Assembly (NCBI GenBank): GCA_036558905.1
Contig: DATBER010000162.1
Location: 1 to 13,691 of the forward strand
Reading direction: 5' to 3'
Length of the DNA: 13,691 bases
Source: DASXRA01 sp036558905
Lineage (GTDB): Bacteria; Actinomycetota; Actinomycetes; Mycobacteriales; Jatrophihabitantaceae
Shown: positions 1 through 5,904 of the stretch, in pieces
Numbering within the stretch: position 1 is the stretch's first letter
Layout of the letters: each line of letters starts with the position of its first letter
Notes under the pieces: generated by a model
The model's database searches: none
The model's input: the letters and a program-made list of their open reading frames with translations, nothing else
Told to the model about the DNA's origin: nothing
Translations under genes and position numbers: made by a program

Positions 1-934
1 GCACCTGGTAGGCCGGCGGGGCCGACCGGTCGGTCACCGCGAACTGGTCGGTGCCCTGGTCCTTGAGCAGCCGGTCGTAGATCGTCTCGTCGGTCAGGCC
101 TTCCTGCCAGAGGATCTTGTCCGGCAGCGCCCGGCGGATCCCCGGCGTGTCCGTGCTCGCGTCGTAGTTGGGGTTGCGGACGATCGTGCCGCCCTTGTTC
201 TCCTGCCAGGTGCCCTGCAGCATGTACGGGCCGTCGGAGAAGATCTGGAAGTTCGACTGCGCGCCCTTGTCCTGCGCGGCCTTGAACGGTGCGAACGCGG
301 CGAGCGCTCCCGAGACGGCGTAGTTGAAGTCGCCGACGGGCTTGCGAAGGTGGAAGGTGATCGTGTTACCCGAGCACGTGACCGCCTTGTCGTAGAGGGC
401 CTGGCCCTTCTTCGTGTAGGGCCCTTCGTACTGCGAGCTGCCGTCCGGCTTCGACGGGATGTCCAGGAACTGGATCGCGTAGTTCGGACCTCCGGTGATC
501 GTGTTCACCGCGAACGTCCGCGACACCCCGTACTTGATGTCCGCGCACGTGATCGGCGAGCCGTCCTGCCACTTGATGCCCGACTTCAACGTGAACGACC
601 AGGCCCGGTTGTTGTCGGTGGCCTTGCCGGTGTCGGTGGCCAGGTCCGGCACCAGCTTGTTGTCCGGCGTCAACTCCGTCAGCGTGCGGTAGAACAGCCG
701 CGTCGCGTCGCCCAGGTCGCGGCCCAGGTACAGACGCTGCGGGTCCCAGTGCTCCACCGGCCGCTTGGTCAGGTAGTAGAGCGTGCCGCCCTTGGTGGTG
801 CTCACCGATCCGCTGCCCGAGCTGGTCGGGGATGATCCGCCGCCCTTGCTCTTGCTCGACGAGCACGCCGTCGCAGCCACGGCGAGCGCAACGCCTAACG
901 CGCAGACCGCCACCCGTCTGTTCGTCATCGTCAT
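1..934 (-). CDS. ABC transporter substrate-binding lipoprotein (SBP_bac_5, peptide/oligopeptide type), 3' end outside window
   Basis: Extracellular solute-binding protein of the family 5 (DppA/OppA-like) group, which delivers peptides or similar solutes to an ABC permease at the outer face of the membrane. The visible 311 codons are open to the window edge. The N-terminus has a charged n-region (TNRR), a hydrophobic stretch and a lipobox ending ATAC at Cys24, followed by a Ser/Gly/Lys-rich linker (to about residue 50), then the mature domain (GGTLYYLTKRPVEHWDP). Family-typical pieces follow: TRLFYRTLTEL, the 'W-x-F-x-L-K-x-G-I-K-W-Q-D-G' block, 'ADIKYGVSRTF', and later 'GPYML' and 'NPNYD'. 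The ATG at 934 is chosen because AGGAGG sits 9 bases upstream; a second in-frame ATG lies at 928. It follows the permease gene on the same strand after 272 bases and may have its own promoter there. Family assignment is firm; substrate unknown. Confidence 0.93.
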   Translation of the reverse strand, partial: MTMTNRRVAVCALGVALAVAATACSSSKSKGGGSSPTSSGSGSVSTTKGGTLYYLTKRPVEHWDPQRLYLGRDLGDATRLFYRTLTELTPDNKLVPDLATDTGKATDNNRAWSFTLKSGIKWQDGSPITCADIKYGVSRTFAVNTITGGPNYAIQFLDIPSKPDGSSQYEGPYTKKGQALYDKAVTCSGNTITFHLRKPVGDFNYAVSGALAAFAPFKAAQDKGAQSNFQIFSDGPYMLQGTWQENKGGTIVRNPNYDASTDTPGIRRALPDKILWQEGLTDETIYDRLLKDQGTDQFAVTDRSAPPAYQV

Positions 935-1206
935 CCGATCGAGCCTCCTCTCCGCTACCACCGTTGGTGGTACGCGTTCGACTCGGAGCGATTCGTCCCG
1001 TATCAGGATGGGCGCCCCGGAGCAACCAAGTGGGCCCGTACGGCACGAGTCGGCATCCATGCCGGGACTGCCGTGTATGGCCCGGTCCGAGACTGGCACG
1101 AACCCCCGCAGCGGCCACGGGCAGTAGCCATCTCGTTATCGCTTGGGGCCGATTCCGAGACCGGAGCACAGCCGTTTCGATACTGTGCGTCCGGCCGGCG
1201 AGACGC
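935..1206 (-). promoter_or_regulatory. Upstream region of the substrate-binding protein with palindromes
   Basis: This 272-base gap between permease and binding protein holds no convincing gene. It contains a perfect 17-base inverted repeat at 956-972 (TACCACC, three-base centre, GGTGGTA), lying 12 bases before the ribosome binding site of the binding-protein gene. A second palindrome lies at 1051-1064 (CGGCAT, CC, ATGCCG) and an 8-base one at 1036-1043. The first is well placed to be an operator or a translation-blocking hairpin. No clear -35/-10 pair could be assigned. Confidence 0.45.
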
Positions 1207-2214
1207 TCAGTAGCGGACGCGCGGATCGATGACGCCGTACAGCAGATCCACGACCAGGTTCGCGACGATCACGAAGAACGATGTCAAGATCACGATCGCG
1301 AACGTCACCGGCAGGTCGAAGACCGACACCGAGTTGACCGTCGCGTAGCCCAGGCCCTGGTAATTGAAGATCGTTTCTGTGATCGGTGCGCCGGCCAGCG
1401 CGGCGCCGAGGTCGAGGCCGGCCACCGTGACGATCGGGGTCAGCGCCGCGCGAAGCGTGTGCTTGAAGATCACCGCCTGCTCGCGGACCCCCTTGGCCCG
1501 GGCGGTGCGCAGGTAGTCTTCCTGCATCACCTCGAGCATGTAGATCCTCGTCTGGCGGATGTACCCGGCGACGAAGACGTGCGCGAGGGACACGCACGGC
1601 AGGACGAGGTTGTAGAGGTACGAGCCGAAGTGGGCCACGCCGGTGTATTCGGGCACGGCCAGCCAGCCGAGCCGGAACACCACCACCTCGAACATGATCA
1701 TGGACAGGAAGAACGTCGGGAACGAGTACAGCACCAGCGATCCCGACACGAGCATTCGGTCGAGCAGCTTCCCGCGGGTCAGCGCGGCGACGACTCCCAG
1801 CAGTACGCCGGAGATCGTCCACATGAGGAACGCGCCGATCACCATCGAGACCGTGACCGGGATCTTGGGCTTCAGGTAGGTCCAGACCTCCTCGTTGTGC
1901 AGCGGCGTGTACCCCAGGCACGGCGCTTCGCAATGCACGACCAAGTCGGGCCGGGCCCGCCGCAGAGCGGGATCGTTCGGGAACTGCCGTTCGTGGAACA
2001 GCCCGCCGACGAACGCGAGGTACTGGTCGACCAGCGACTGGTCCAGGCCGAGGTACCGGCGGTTGGCCTCGATTCCGGCCGGCGTGCAGTTCTTGCCGCA
2101 GGTCAGCCGGGCCGGGTCGGTCGGCGCGACGTAGAACAGCACGAAGGTCAACATGCTCATGGCCGCGAGCAGGACCACGCCGGCCACGATGCGGCGAACG
2201 GTGTACCAGAACAT
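1207..2214 (-). CDS. ABC transporter permease, DppB/OppB type
   Basis: Inner-membrane permease of a peptide-type ABC importer, 335 aa, the usual family length. It starts MFWYTVRRIVAG with TM1 at about 8-30, then a long extracytoplasmic segment (about 31-115) and several further TM segments. The cytoplasmic EAA-type loop that docks on the ATPase is seen as YLRTARAKGV followed by KHTLRAALTPI. The C-terminus GVIDPRVRY is characteristic of this family. The ATG at 2214 has a GAGG four bases upstream; longer in-frame starts add an uncharacteristic Arg-rich extension and overlap the divergent gene's control region. The loop carries two CxxxC pairs (Cys39/43 and Cys95/99). The partner permease and ATPases are not in the window and may lie beyond the binding-protein gene. 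It is transcribed divergently from the regulator at 2388. Confidence 0.95.
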   Translation of the reverse strand: MFWYTVRRIVAGVVLLAAMSMLTFVLFYVAPTDPARLTCGKNCTPAGIEANRRYLGLDQSLVDQYLAFVGGLFHERQFPNDPALRRARPDLVVHCEAPCLGYTPLHNEEVWTYLKPKIPVTVSMVIGAFLMWTISGVLLGVVAALTRGKLLDRMLVSGSLVLYSFPTFFLSMIMFEVVVFRLGWLAVPEYTGVAHFGSYLYNLVLPCVSLAHVFVAGYIRQTRIYMLEVMQEDYLRTARAKGVREQAVIFKHTLRAALTPIVTVAGLDLGAALAGAPITETIFNYQGLGYATVNSVSVFDLPVTFAIVILTSFFVIVANLVVDLLYGVIDPRVRY

Positions 2215-2387
2215 GCGCCCTCGACGGGTTCGGTTTCCCACTGTCGAGGCGACGATCGGGCGGGGGCGTCGGATCGGGCAAGCTCTGCGAATTCTTTCGA
2301 ACTGCGTGATCCAACCGTTCCCGGAACGTAACGAGGCGCGGCCTACGCTGCGACGGGCCTGACGAGCGGCCCGGCGAAGGAGGCGGA
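2215..2387. promoter_or_regulatory. Divergent control region between ABC permease and winged-helix regulator
   Basis: A 173-base divergent intergenic region. It contains a 13-base palindrome at 2316-2328 (CGTTCC, C, GGAACG) and a direct repeat GATCGGGC at 2254-2261 and 2272-2279, 18 bases apart. Either could bind the adjacent regulator, which would make it autoregulatory and a candidate controller of the transporter. No convincing core promoter was identified by eye. Confidence 0.4.
2376..2383 (+). promoter_or_regulatory. Ribosome binding site of the winged-helix regulator
   Basis: GAAGGAGG, a near-perfect Shine-Dalgarno sequence four bases before the ATG at 2388. It fixes the start of this gene, and contrasts with the many starts in the window that have no such site. 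Confidence 0.8.
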
Positions 2388-3392
2388 ATGACAGCCCGCC
2401 CGGCGCCAAGTCCCGGACACCACCTGGTCGTCGGCCCGGACCCGCCGCAGCTGTCGGTCGTCCGCTCGCCGCACCTCTCGCTGGAGCCGCTGCTGCTCAG
2501 CGCCGCGACCGGCCCGGCCGGCTTCGACCGCGCCCCTGGCCGCGAGCTCGTGCACGCGGTCCGCCGAGCCCTGCCCTACCGCGCCGGGTTCGCGCTCGCC
2601 CCGTTGGCGGCGTCGGTCGGCAAGAACGGCCGGGGCGACCTCGTCGACGCGTTCGGCCCGATCCCGCCCTACGCCGACGTGTCGATCCAGGAGCAGATCG
2701 AGCGAATGCGCGACGCGCCCGACGAGGTGCTGCTCGACGACCTGCGACACATCTACGGCGACGCGCTGCCGCGCTGGTGGCATCCCGCCGCCGAACGGCC
2801 GCGCGCGTGGTTCACCAGCCTGGCCGGCGCCGTCGGGGCCGCCTTCGCCGCAATCGGGCACCGGTGGCGGGCCGCCGGGCCGGCGATCGACCGCGAGATC
2901 CAGCGCGTGGGGACGGCGCTCGTCCGCGGCGGCCACGACGCGCTGCTCAACACCCTGGATCCCCGCCTGCACTACCGCGACGGCGTGCTGACCATGGGCT
3001 GGGACACCGACCACAGCGTGCCGCTCGGCGGCCGCCGTCTCGTCCTGGTGCCGCGGATCGGTCGGCCGCAGTCGCTGATGGCCAGCTTCGACCGCCCCGA
3101 CCTGGTCTACGTCGCGTACACCCTGCCGAGGCGAGCGACCGCGTCTCCGACGCCGACCGGCGACCCGCTGGCGATGCTGCTCGGCCCGATCCGCGCGCAG
3201 GCGCTGCGCCGGCTGGCCGGTCCGATGACCGCGGGCGCACTGGCTCAGGTTCTCAACCGTCCGGCGACCAACGTGGCCTACCACTGCAAGCAGCTCGAGC
3301 TGGCCGACCTCATCCGGCGGGAGCGGCGCGGGCAGTCGGTGTGGATCACACGCACGGCGCGCGGGCAAGAGCTGATCGAGCTCATGAGCTAG
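2388..3392 (+). CDS. Winged-helix transcriptional regulator, ArsR-like (334 aa)
   Basis: Probable DNA-binding regulator. The recognisable part is the C-terminal helix-turn-helix (about residues 263-325): 'RAQALRRLAGPMTAGALAQVLN' leading to a recognition region 'ATNVAYHCKQLELADLIRRERRGQSVWI', the arrangement of ArsR-type domains where one helix reads DNA and the wing follows. The N-terminal 250 residues are not a sensor I can name. They resemble the long N-terminal regions of actinobacterial ArsR/DUF5937-type regulators, with a tryptophan/proline-rich middle around 129-142. A strong ribosome binding site (GAAGGAGG) sets the start. It is divergent from the ABC permease and ends 23 bases before the methyltransferase gene, so probably co-transcribed with it. 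The effector and targets are unknown; control of the divergent transporter is inference from position. Confidence 0.85.
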   Translation: MTARPAPSPGHHLVVGPDPPQLSVVRSPHLSLEPLLLSAATGPAGFDRAPGRELVHAVRRALPYRAGFALAPLAASVGKNGRGDLVDAFGPIPPYADVSIQEQIERMRDAPDEVLLDDLRHIYGDALPRWWHPAAERPRAWFTSLAGAVGAAFAAIGHRWRAAGPAIDREIQRVGTALVRGGHDALLNTLDPRLHYRDGVLTMGWDTDHSVPLGGRRLVLVPRIGRPQSLMASFDRPDLVYVAYTLPRRATASPTPTGDPLAMLLGPIRAQALRRLAGPMTAGALAQVLNRPATNVAYHCKQLELADLIRRERRGQSVWITRTARGQELIELMS

Positions 3393-3401
3393 CGCGCCTG
3401 G

Positions 3402-3407
3402 CAGACT
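3402..3407 (+). promoter_or_regulatory. Candidate -10 element for near-leaderless transcription of the methyltransferase
   Basis: CAGACT, matching the minimal actinobacterial xAxxxT -10 form, lies 8 bases before the GTG at 3416, and there is no ribosome binding site. A transcript starting here would have a leader of about 0-2 bases. This is weaker than the other examples because the spacing is two bases longer. Confidence 0.35.
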
Positions 3408-3415
3408 GGCGGCCC

Positions 3416-4483
3416 GTGGGCTTGGAGCGTCTGACCGCGTGGGACCGACTCGACCCGTCCACCGGAGCGCGACGGCGGACGTTGGGCCGGCTGCTCGGCG
3501 CCGACCTGGCCCGCGCGGTCCATCCGTCGCCGGCGTTGTGGCGGTTGCTGACCCAGGGCGAGACGATCCGAGCGGCTGACGCCAGCGGTCTGATCGGCGC
3601 CGAGACGCTGGCCGCCGGGGTCAACGCCGGCCTGCTCGTGCCCTTCGACGTCGACGGCGAGCTGTTCCTGCGCGCGACCGCGCGCGTCGTCGCCGCGGCG
3701 CTGCCCGGGGGCGAGAGGGTGTGGGTGGCCTGCGACCTGCCCTGGGCGGACATCGGCCCGGACCACGTGCCGGGTCCGGGCAACGCCTCGCACACGCTGA
3801 TCGCCGCGCTGGCCGCGACCCGCGCCACCGTCGCCGCCGACGTCGGCACCGGCTGCGGCTTCGTGGCCCTGCACCTGTCGAAGCTGGCCGCCTCCGTGGT
3901 GGCCACCGACGTGAACCCGCGCGCGCTGGCATTCGCCGAGCTGACCGCCGCCCTCAACGGCCGCAGCTGGGACCTGCGTCAGGGCAGCTTCCTCGAGCCG
4001 ATCGGCGACATGGGCGCCGACCTCGTGGTGGCCAACCCGCCGTTCGCGCTGGGCACCCCGGACCGGCCCGCGGCCTTCCGCGACGGCTCGCCCGACCTGG
4101 CCCTCACGCTGGCCCGCGACCTCGCCGGGGCGCTGCCCGCCGGCGGCACCGGGCAGTTCCTCGGCAACTGGCCCTACCTCCACGGCTCCGACCCGATGCC
4201 CGACATCGTCGCGGCCGCGGGCGACGCGGACTGCCTGGTGATCGAACGCGCGGCGGTCGACCTGCCGGCCTACGTCGACCTCTGGGTGGCCGAACGCGAC
4301 GACCCGCAGCACGAGCGCTGGGTCGCCAATCTGGCCGCGACGGGCGCGTACGCGATCGGCACCGGCATGGTCACGGTGCATCGGCCGCCGTCCGGATCAG
4401 CCCGTCGCACCGGGGTGGTGCGCCTGCACGAGCGGTCCGACGAAGCGCTCGGCCCGGCGATTGCTGCCTGGCTCGAGGGCTAG
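3416..4483 (+). CDS. Class I SAM-dependent methyltransferase with NPPF motif (355 aa)
   Basis: Methyl transferase of the HemK/PrmC/RsmC-like superfamily. Motif I is DVGTGCG (142-148), the acidic residue at the end of strand 2 is Asp165 (ATDVNPRALAFAE), and the catalytic-type motif IV is NPPF (207-210). NPPY/F motifs act on planar nitrogens such as adenine N6, guanine N2 or glutamine side chains, so RNA, DNA or a translation factor are possible targets. The first 110 residues look like a small helical or winged domain of unknown role. GTG 3416 is the best start: it lies just after the regulator's stop and begins the conserved-looking 'GLERLTAWDRLDP'. The open frame runs far upstream, but only as a shadow of the regulator. 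It ends inside the long inverted repeat at 4480-4535. Exact substrate unknown; it resembles the actinobacterial DUF7059-associated methyltransferases but is shorter. Confidence 0.88.
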   Translation: MGLERLTAWDRLDPSTGARRRTLGRLLGADLARAVHPSPALWRLLTQGETIRAADASGLIGAETLAAGVNAGLLVPFDVDGELFLRATARVVAAALPGGERVWVACDLPWADIGPDHVPGPGNASHTLIAALAATRATVAADVGTGCGFVALHLSKLAASVVATDVNPRALAFAELTAALNGRSWDLRQGSFLEPIGDMGADLVVANPPFALGTPDRPAAFRDGSPDLALTLARDLAGALPAGGTGQFLGNWPYLHGSDPMPDIVAAAGDADCLVIERAAVDLPAYVDLWVAERDDPQHERWVANLAATGAYAIGTGMVTVHRPPSGSARRTGVVRLHERSDEALGPAIAAWLEG

Positions 4484-4535
4484 GCCGTGTCTGGCCGCCG
4501 CGCAGCAGAGCATGGAATTGCCAGACACGGCCTAG
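4480..4535. terminator. Long perfect inverted repeat between convergent genes (bidirectional terminator or mobile-element remnant)
   Basis: A perfect 15-base inverted repeat: CTAGGCCGTGTCTGG at 4480-4494 and its reverse complement at 4521-4535, with a 26-base loop. It lies between the converging methyltransferase and GDT1 genes and includes the methyltransferase stop codon. A strong bidirectional terminator is the simplest reading. The loop is large for a terminator, and a related sequence (CTAGAGCGTGTC) follows immediately at 4532-4543, which suggests a small insertion-sequence end or MITE-like remnant as the alternative. Confidence 0.7.
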
Positions 4536-4543
4536 AGCGTGTC

Positions 4544-5137
4544 CTAGCCCCGAATCGCGTTGAAGACGCTGTAGACGGCCAGTGCGGCCATGGCCACGCA
4601 CGCGACGCGGACGATGGCGTGGACCGGGATCACCCGCAGCAGCGCCCGGCCGCCGAGGATCGCCAGCAGGCCGACCGCCCAGAGCCCGAGCGTGGCGCCG
4701 ATGCCTACGGCGACCGGGGCGTTGTAGTGGGCGGCGAGGTTGGCGCACAGGATCTGGGTGAGGTCGCCGAACTCGGCCACGAAGATCACCGCGAACGCGG
4801 TGCTGGTGACCCGGCGGAAGCCGGCGTCGGCCGGCAGCTCGCCGACGGTCTCGTCCACTTCCTCGTCCTCGTCGGTGCGCCGCCACAAAGCGATCGCGCC
4901 GGCCAGGAACAGCACCCCGACTACCGCCTCGACCGGGCGCCGGGGCAGCTGCGCGATCAGCGAGCCGGCCGCTACGGCGATCACGACGTGGATGGCGAAC
5001 GCCGCGGCGACGCCGGCGAACACCCAGCTGGCCCGGTACTTGGTGCCGAGGATCAGGCTGGCGATGGCGGTCTTGTCCGGCAGCTCGGCCACGAAGATCA
5101 GGCCGAACACCGGCGCTATGACGAGCGGATCGAACAC
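4544..5137 (-). CDS. GDT1/TMEM165 (UPF0016) family cation transporter, probable Mn2+ exporter
   Basis: Integral membrane transporter, 197 aa, about six TM segments in two homologous halves. Each half carries the family's acidic motif: E18-L-P-D21-K-T and E122-F-G-D125-L-T-Q, on which Ca2+/Mn2+ transport depends in characterised members (family consensus E-x-G-D-K/R-T/S). A charged cytoplasmic loop (TDEDEEVDE, about 88-96) separates the halves. The GTG at 5137 is chosen because it begins just before TM1 (FDPLVIAPVFGLIFVAE), no ATG exists nearby, and an AGGGA lies 10 bases upstream; frames further up run into the riboswitch. The yybP-ykoY Mn2+ riboswitch upstream strongly supports manganese export or homeostasis. 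The first motif has Leu-Pro in place of x-Gly, and the second has Leu in place of Lys/Arg; cation choice is inferred. Confidence 0.93.
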   Translation of the reverse strand: MFDPLVIAPVFGLIFVAELPDKTAIASLILGTKYRASWVFAGVAAAFAIHVVIAVAAGSLIAQLPRRPVEAVVGVLFLAGAIALWRRTDEDEEVDETVGELPADAGFRRVTSTAFAVIFVAEFGDLTQILCANLAAHYNAPVAVGIGATLGLWAVGLLAILGGRALLRVIPVHAIVRVACVAMAALAVYSVFNAIRG

Positions 5138-5148
5138 GGATGAGTCGT

Positions 5149-5163
5149 CCCTGTCGGTCAGGG
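5149..5163 (-). promoter_or_regulatory. Hairpin covering the GDT1 ribosome binding site (candidate expression platform)
   Basis: On the minus strand CCCTG, loop ACCGA, CAGGG forms a perfect five-base stem whose 3' arm holds the AGGG of the probable Shine-Dalgarno sequence, starting about 12 bases before the GTG start. It lies about 65 bases downstream of the riboswitch aptamer. This would allow metal-dependent control of translation; it is an inference from pairing only. Confidence 0.4.
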
Positions 5164-5226
5164 CCGCCGGAGACTCTGTCCGCGGGAGGCGAACGTCAGA
5201 CCGGCCGCCGGAGGCTGGCAGTGTCT

Positions 5227-5329
5227 GAACGTCTCGTCCGACCGGCACCACCGTGGTGACCGGCCCTGGTTACCGGGCCGCCTAGGGCGACCAGCATGTC
5301 GACAACCAGTCGGGGGACTACTCCCGCTC
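5227..5329 (-). ncRNA. yybP-ykoY manganese riboswitch
   Basis: Reading the minus strand from 5329, the sequence has the hallmark order of this riboswitch. Stem P1 is GAGCG, followed directly by the L1 signature GGAGTAG. Next come the paired internal segments, including GTCGACATGCTGGTCGCC and the hairpin CACCA-CGG-TGGTG flanked by CCGG pairs. The L3 signature GGACGAGA follows, then the closing P1 strand CGTTC (one G-U pair) at 5227-5231. The 103-base span is normal for the class. Known members bind Mn2+ between L1 and L3 and raise expression of Mn2+ exporters such as MntP and of GDT1-type or P-type transporters. Here it lies 90 bases upstream of a GDT1-family gene, just as expected. Identified by eye, without a covariance-model search. 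Confidence 0.9.
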
Positions 5330-5337
5330 GGAGCTCG

Positions 5338-5343
5338 AGTTTA
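5338..5343 (-). promoter_or_regulatory. -10 element of the riboswitch/GDT1 transcript
   Basis: TAAACT on the minus strand fits the actinobacterial TANNNT -10 hexamer. A start 6-7 bases downstream falls at about 5331, two bases before riboswitch stem P1, so the RNA would begin with the aptamer. No good -35 hexamer is visible. It lies only about 45 bases from the opposing promoter candidate for the gene at 5401. Confidence 0.6.
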
Positions 5344-5388
5344 CCCGTCCGGCGATCGCCTGATCACTGTGCCGTCGGCCACGGATGG

Positions 5389-5394
5389 CACGCT
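5389..5394 (+). promoter_or_regulatory. Candidate leaderless -10 for the split-barrel protein
   Basis: CACGCT, then GGGCCG, then ATG at 5401. The spacing of six puts the transcription start at the A of the start codon. No Shine-Dalgarno sequence is present. The same GCTGGG context precedes the dioxygenase gene, and CTGGGCCGATG recurs exactly at the nonapeptide-repeat gene. Confidence 0.5.
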
Positions 5395-5400
5395 GGGCCG

Positions 5401-5904
5401 ATGACCGAGCCAGACCTGGACGCGCACGCCCGCGAGCTGATGAACGTCAACCGGTACATCACCATCGGCACCGCCGACGCCGACGGAACGCCCTGGGTGT
5501 CGCCGGTCTACTTCGCGGCCGCCGACGAATCCCCCGAGATCTTCTGGGTGTCCGCGCTCGATTCGACGCACTCGCGCAACATCGCTTCGCGTCCCGACGT
5601 GAGCATGGTGATCTTCGACTCGACGGTGCGCCCGTACTACGGCCGGGCGGTGTACCTGTCCGGGCGAGCGGCCGAGCTGGCCGGCCCGGACCTCGAGCGG
5701 GCCGTCGGGATCTACCCCGGCGCTGCGTCGCGCCAGGCGAGTTCGGTGACGGTGGCCGACGTTTCGGCACCGTCGGACTATCGGCTGTACCGGGCGACGG
5801 TCACCGAGGCGTCCGTTCTGTGCACGCGCGAACCGCGCGCGGCCTGTCCGCTCCACGGGATCGCGGCTGACCACCGCACGCCGGTCATGCCCTGGCGGTC
5901 CTAG
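5401..5904 (+). CDS. Pyridoxamine 5'-phosphate oxidase-like (FMN/F420 split-barrel) protein
   Basis: A 167-residue protein of the split-barrel flavin-binding superfamily. Visible family features are the first strands 'RYITIGTADADGTPWVSPVYFAA' (about 18-40), with the typical 'T.D.DG.P..SPV' turn, and 'IFWVSALDSTHSRNIASRPDVSMVIFD', with the residues around 'SRN' that in relatives contact the cofactor phosphate. The later 'VYLSGRAAEL' strand is also typical. Members use FMN or F420 for small redox reactions, or bind haem; which applies here cannot be told. Cytosolic, no signal peptide. The ATG at 5401 is favoured over upstream in-frame codons by the adjacent -10-like hexamer and by where homology-like sequence begins. 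The stop codon shares CTAG with that of the converging dioxygenase gene. The C-terminal Cys-containing tail (LCTREPRAACPLHGI) is of unknown role. Confidence 0.85.
   Translation: MTEPDLDAHARELMNVNRYITIGTADADGTPWVSPVYFAAADESPEIFWVSALDSTHSRNIASRPDVSMVIFDSTVRPYYGRAVYLSGRAAELAGPDLERAVGIYPGAASRQASSVTVADVSAPSDYRLYRATVTEASVLCTREPRAACPLHGIAADHRTPVMPWRS

Noticed and set aside
366..1169. Long minus-strand ORF (267 codons) over the binding-protein start
   Set aside because: It runs in another frame over the binding-protein gene, has Arg/Gly/His-rich low-quality composition and crosses the palindromic control region. The lipoprotein frame has clear family motifs.
832..2331. Plus-strand 499-codon ORF opposite the ABC permease
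   Set aside because: A GC-rich shadow of the permease frame: Arg/Asp/His-rich with no domain, while the opposite strand encodes an unmistakable DppB-type protein.
3389..4381. Minus-strand 330-codon ORF opposite the methyltransferase
   Set aside because: Gly/Arg/Val/Gln-rich shadow. The plus strand has ordered SAM-binding and NPPF motifs.
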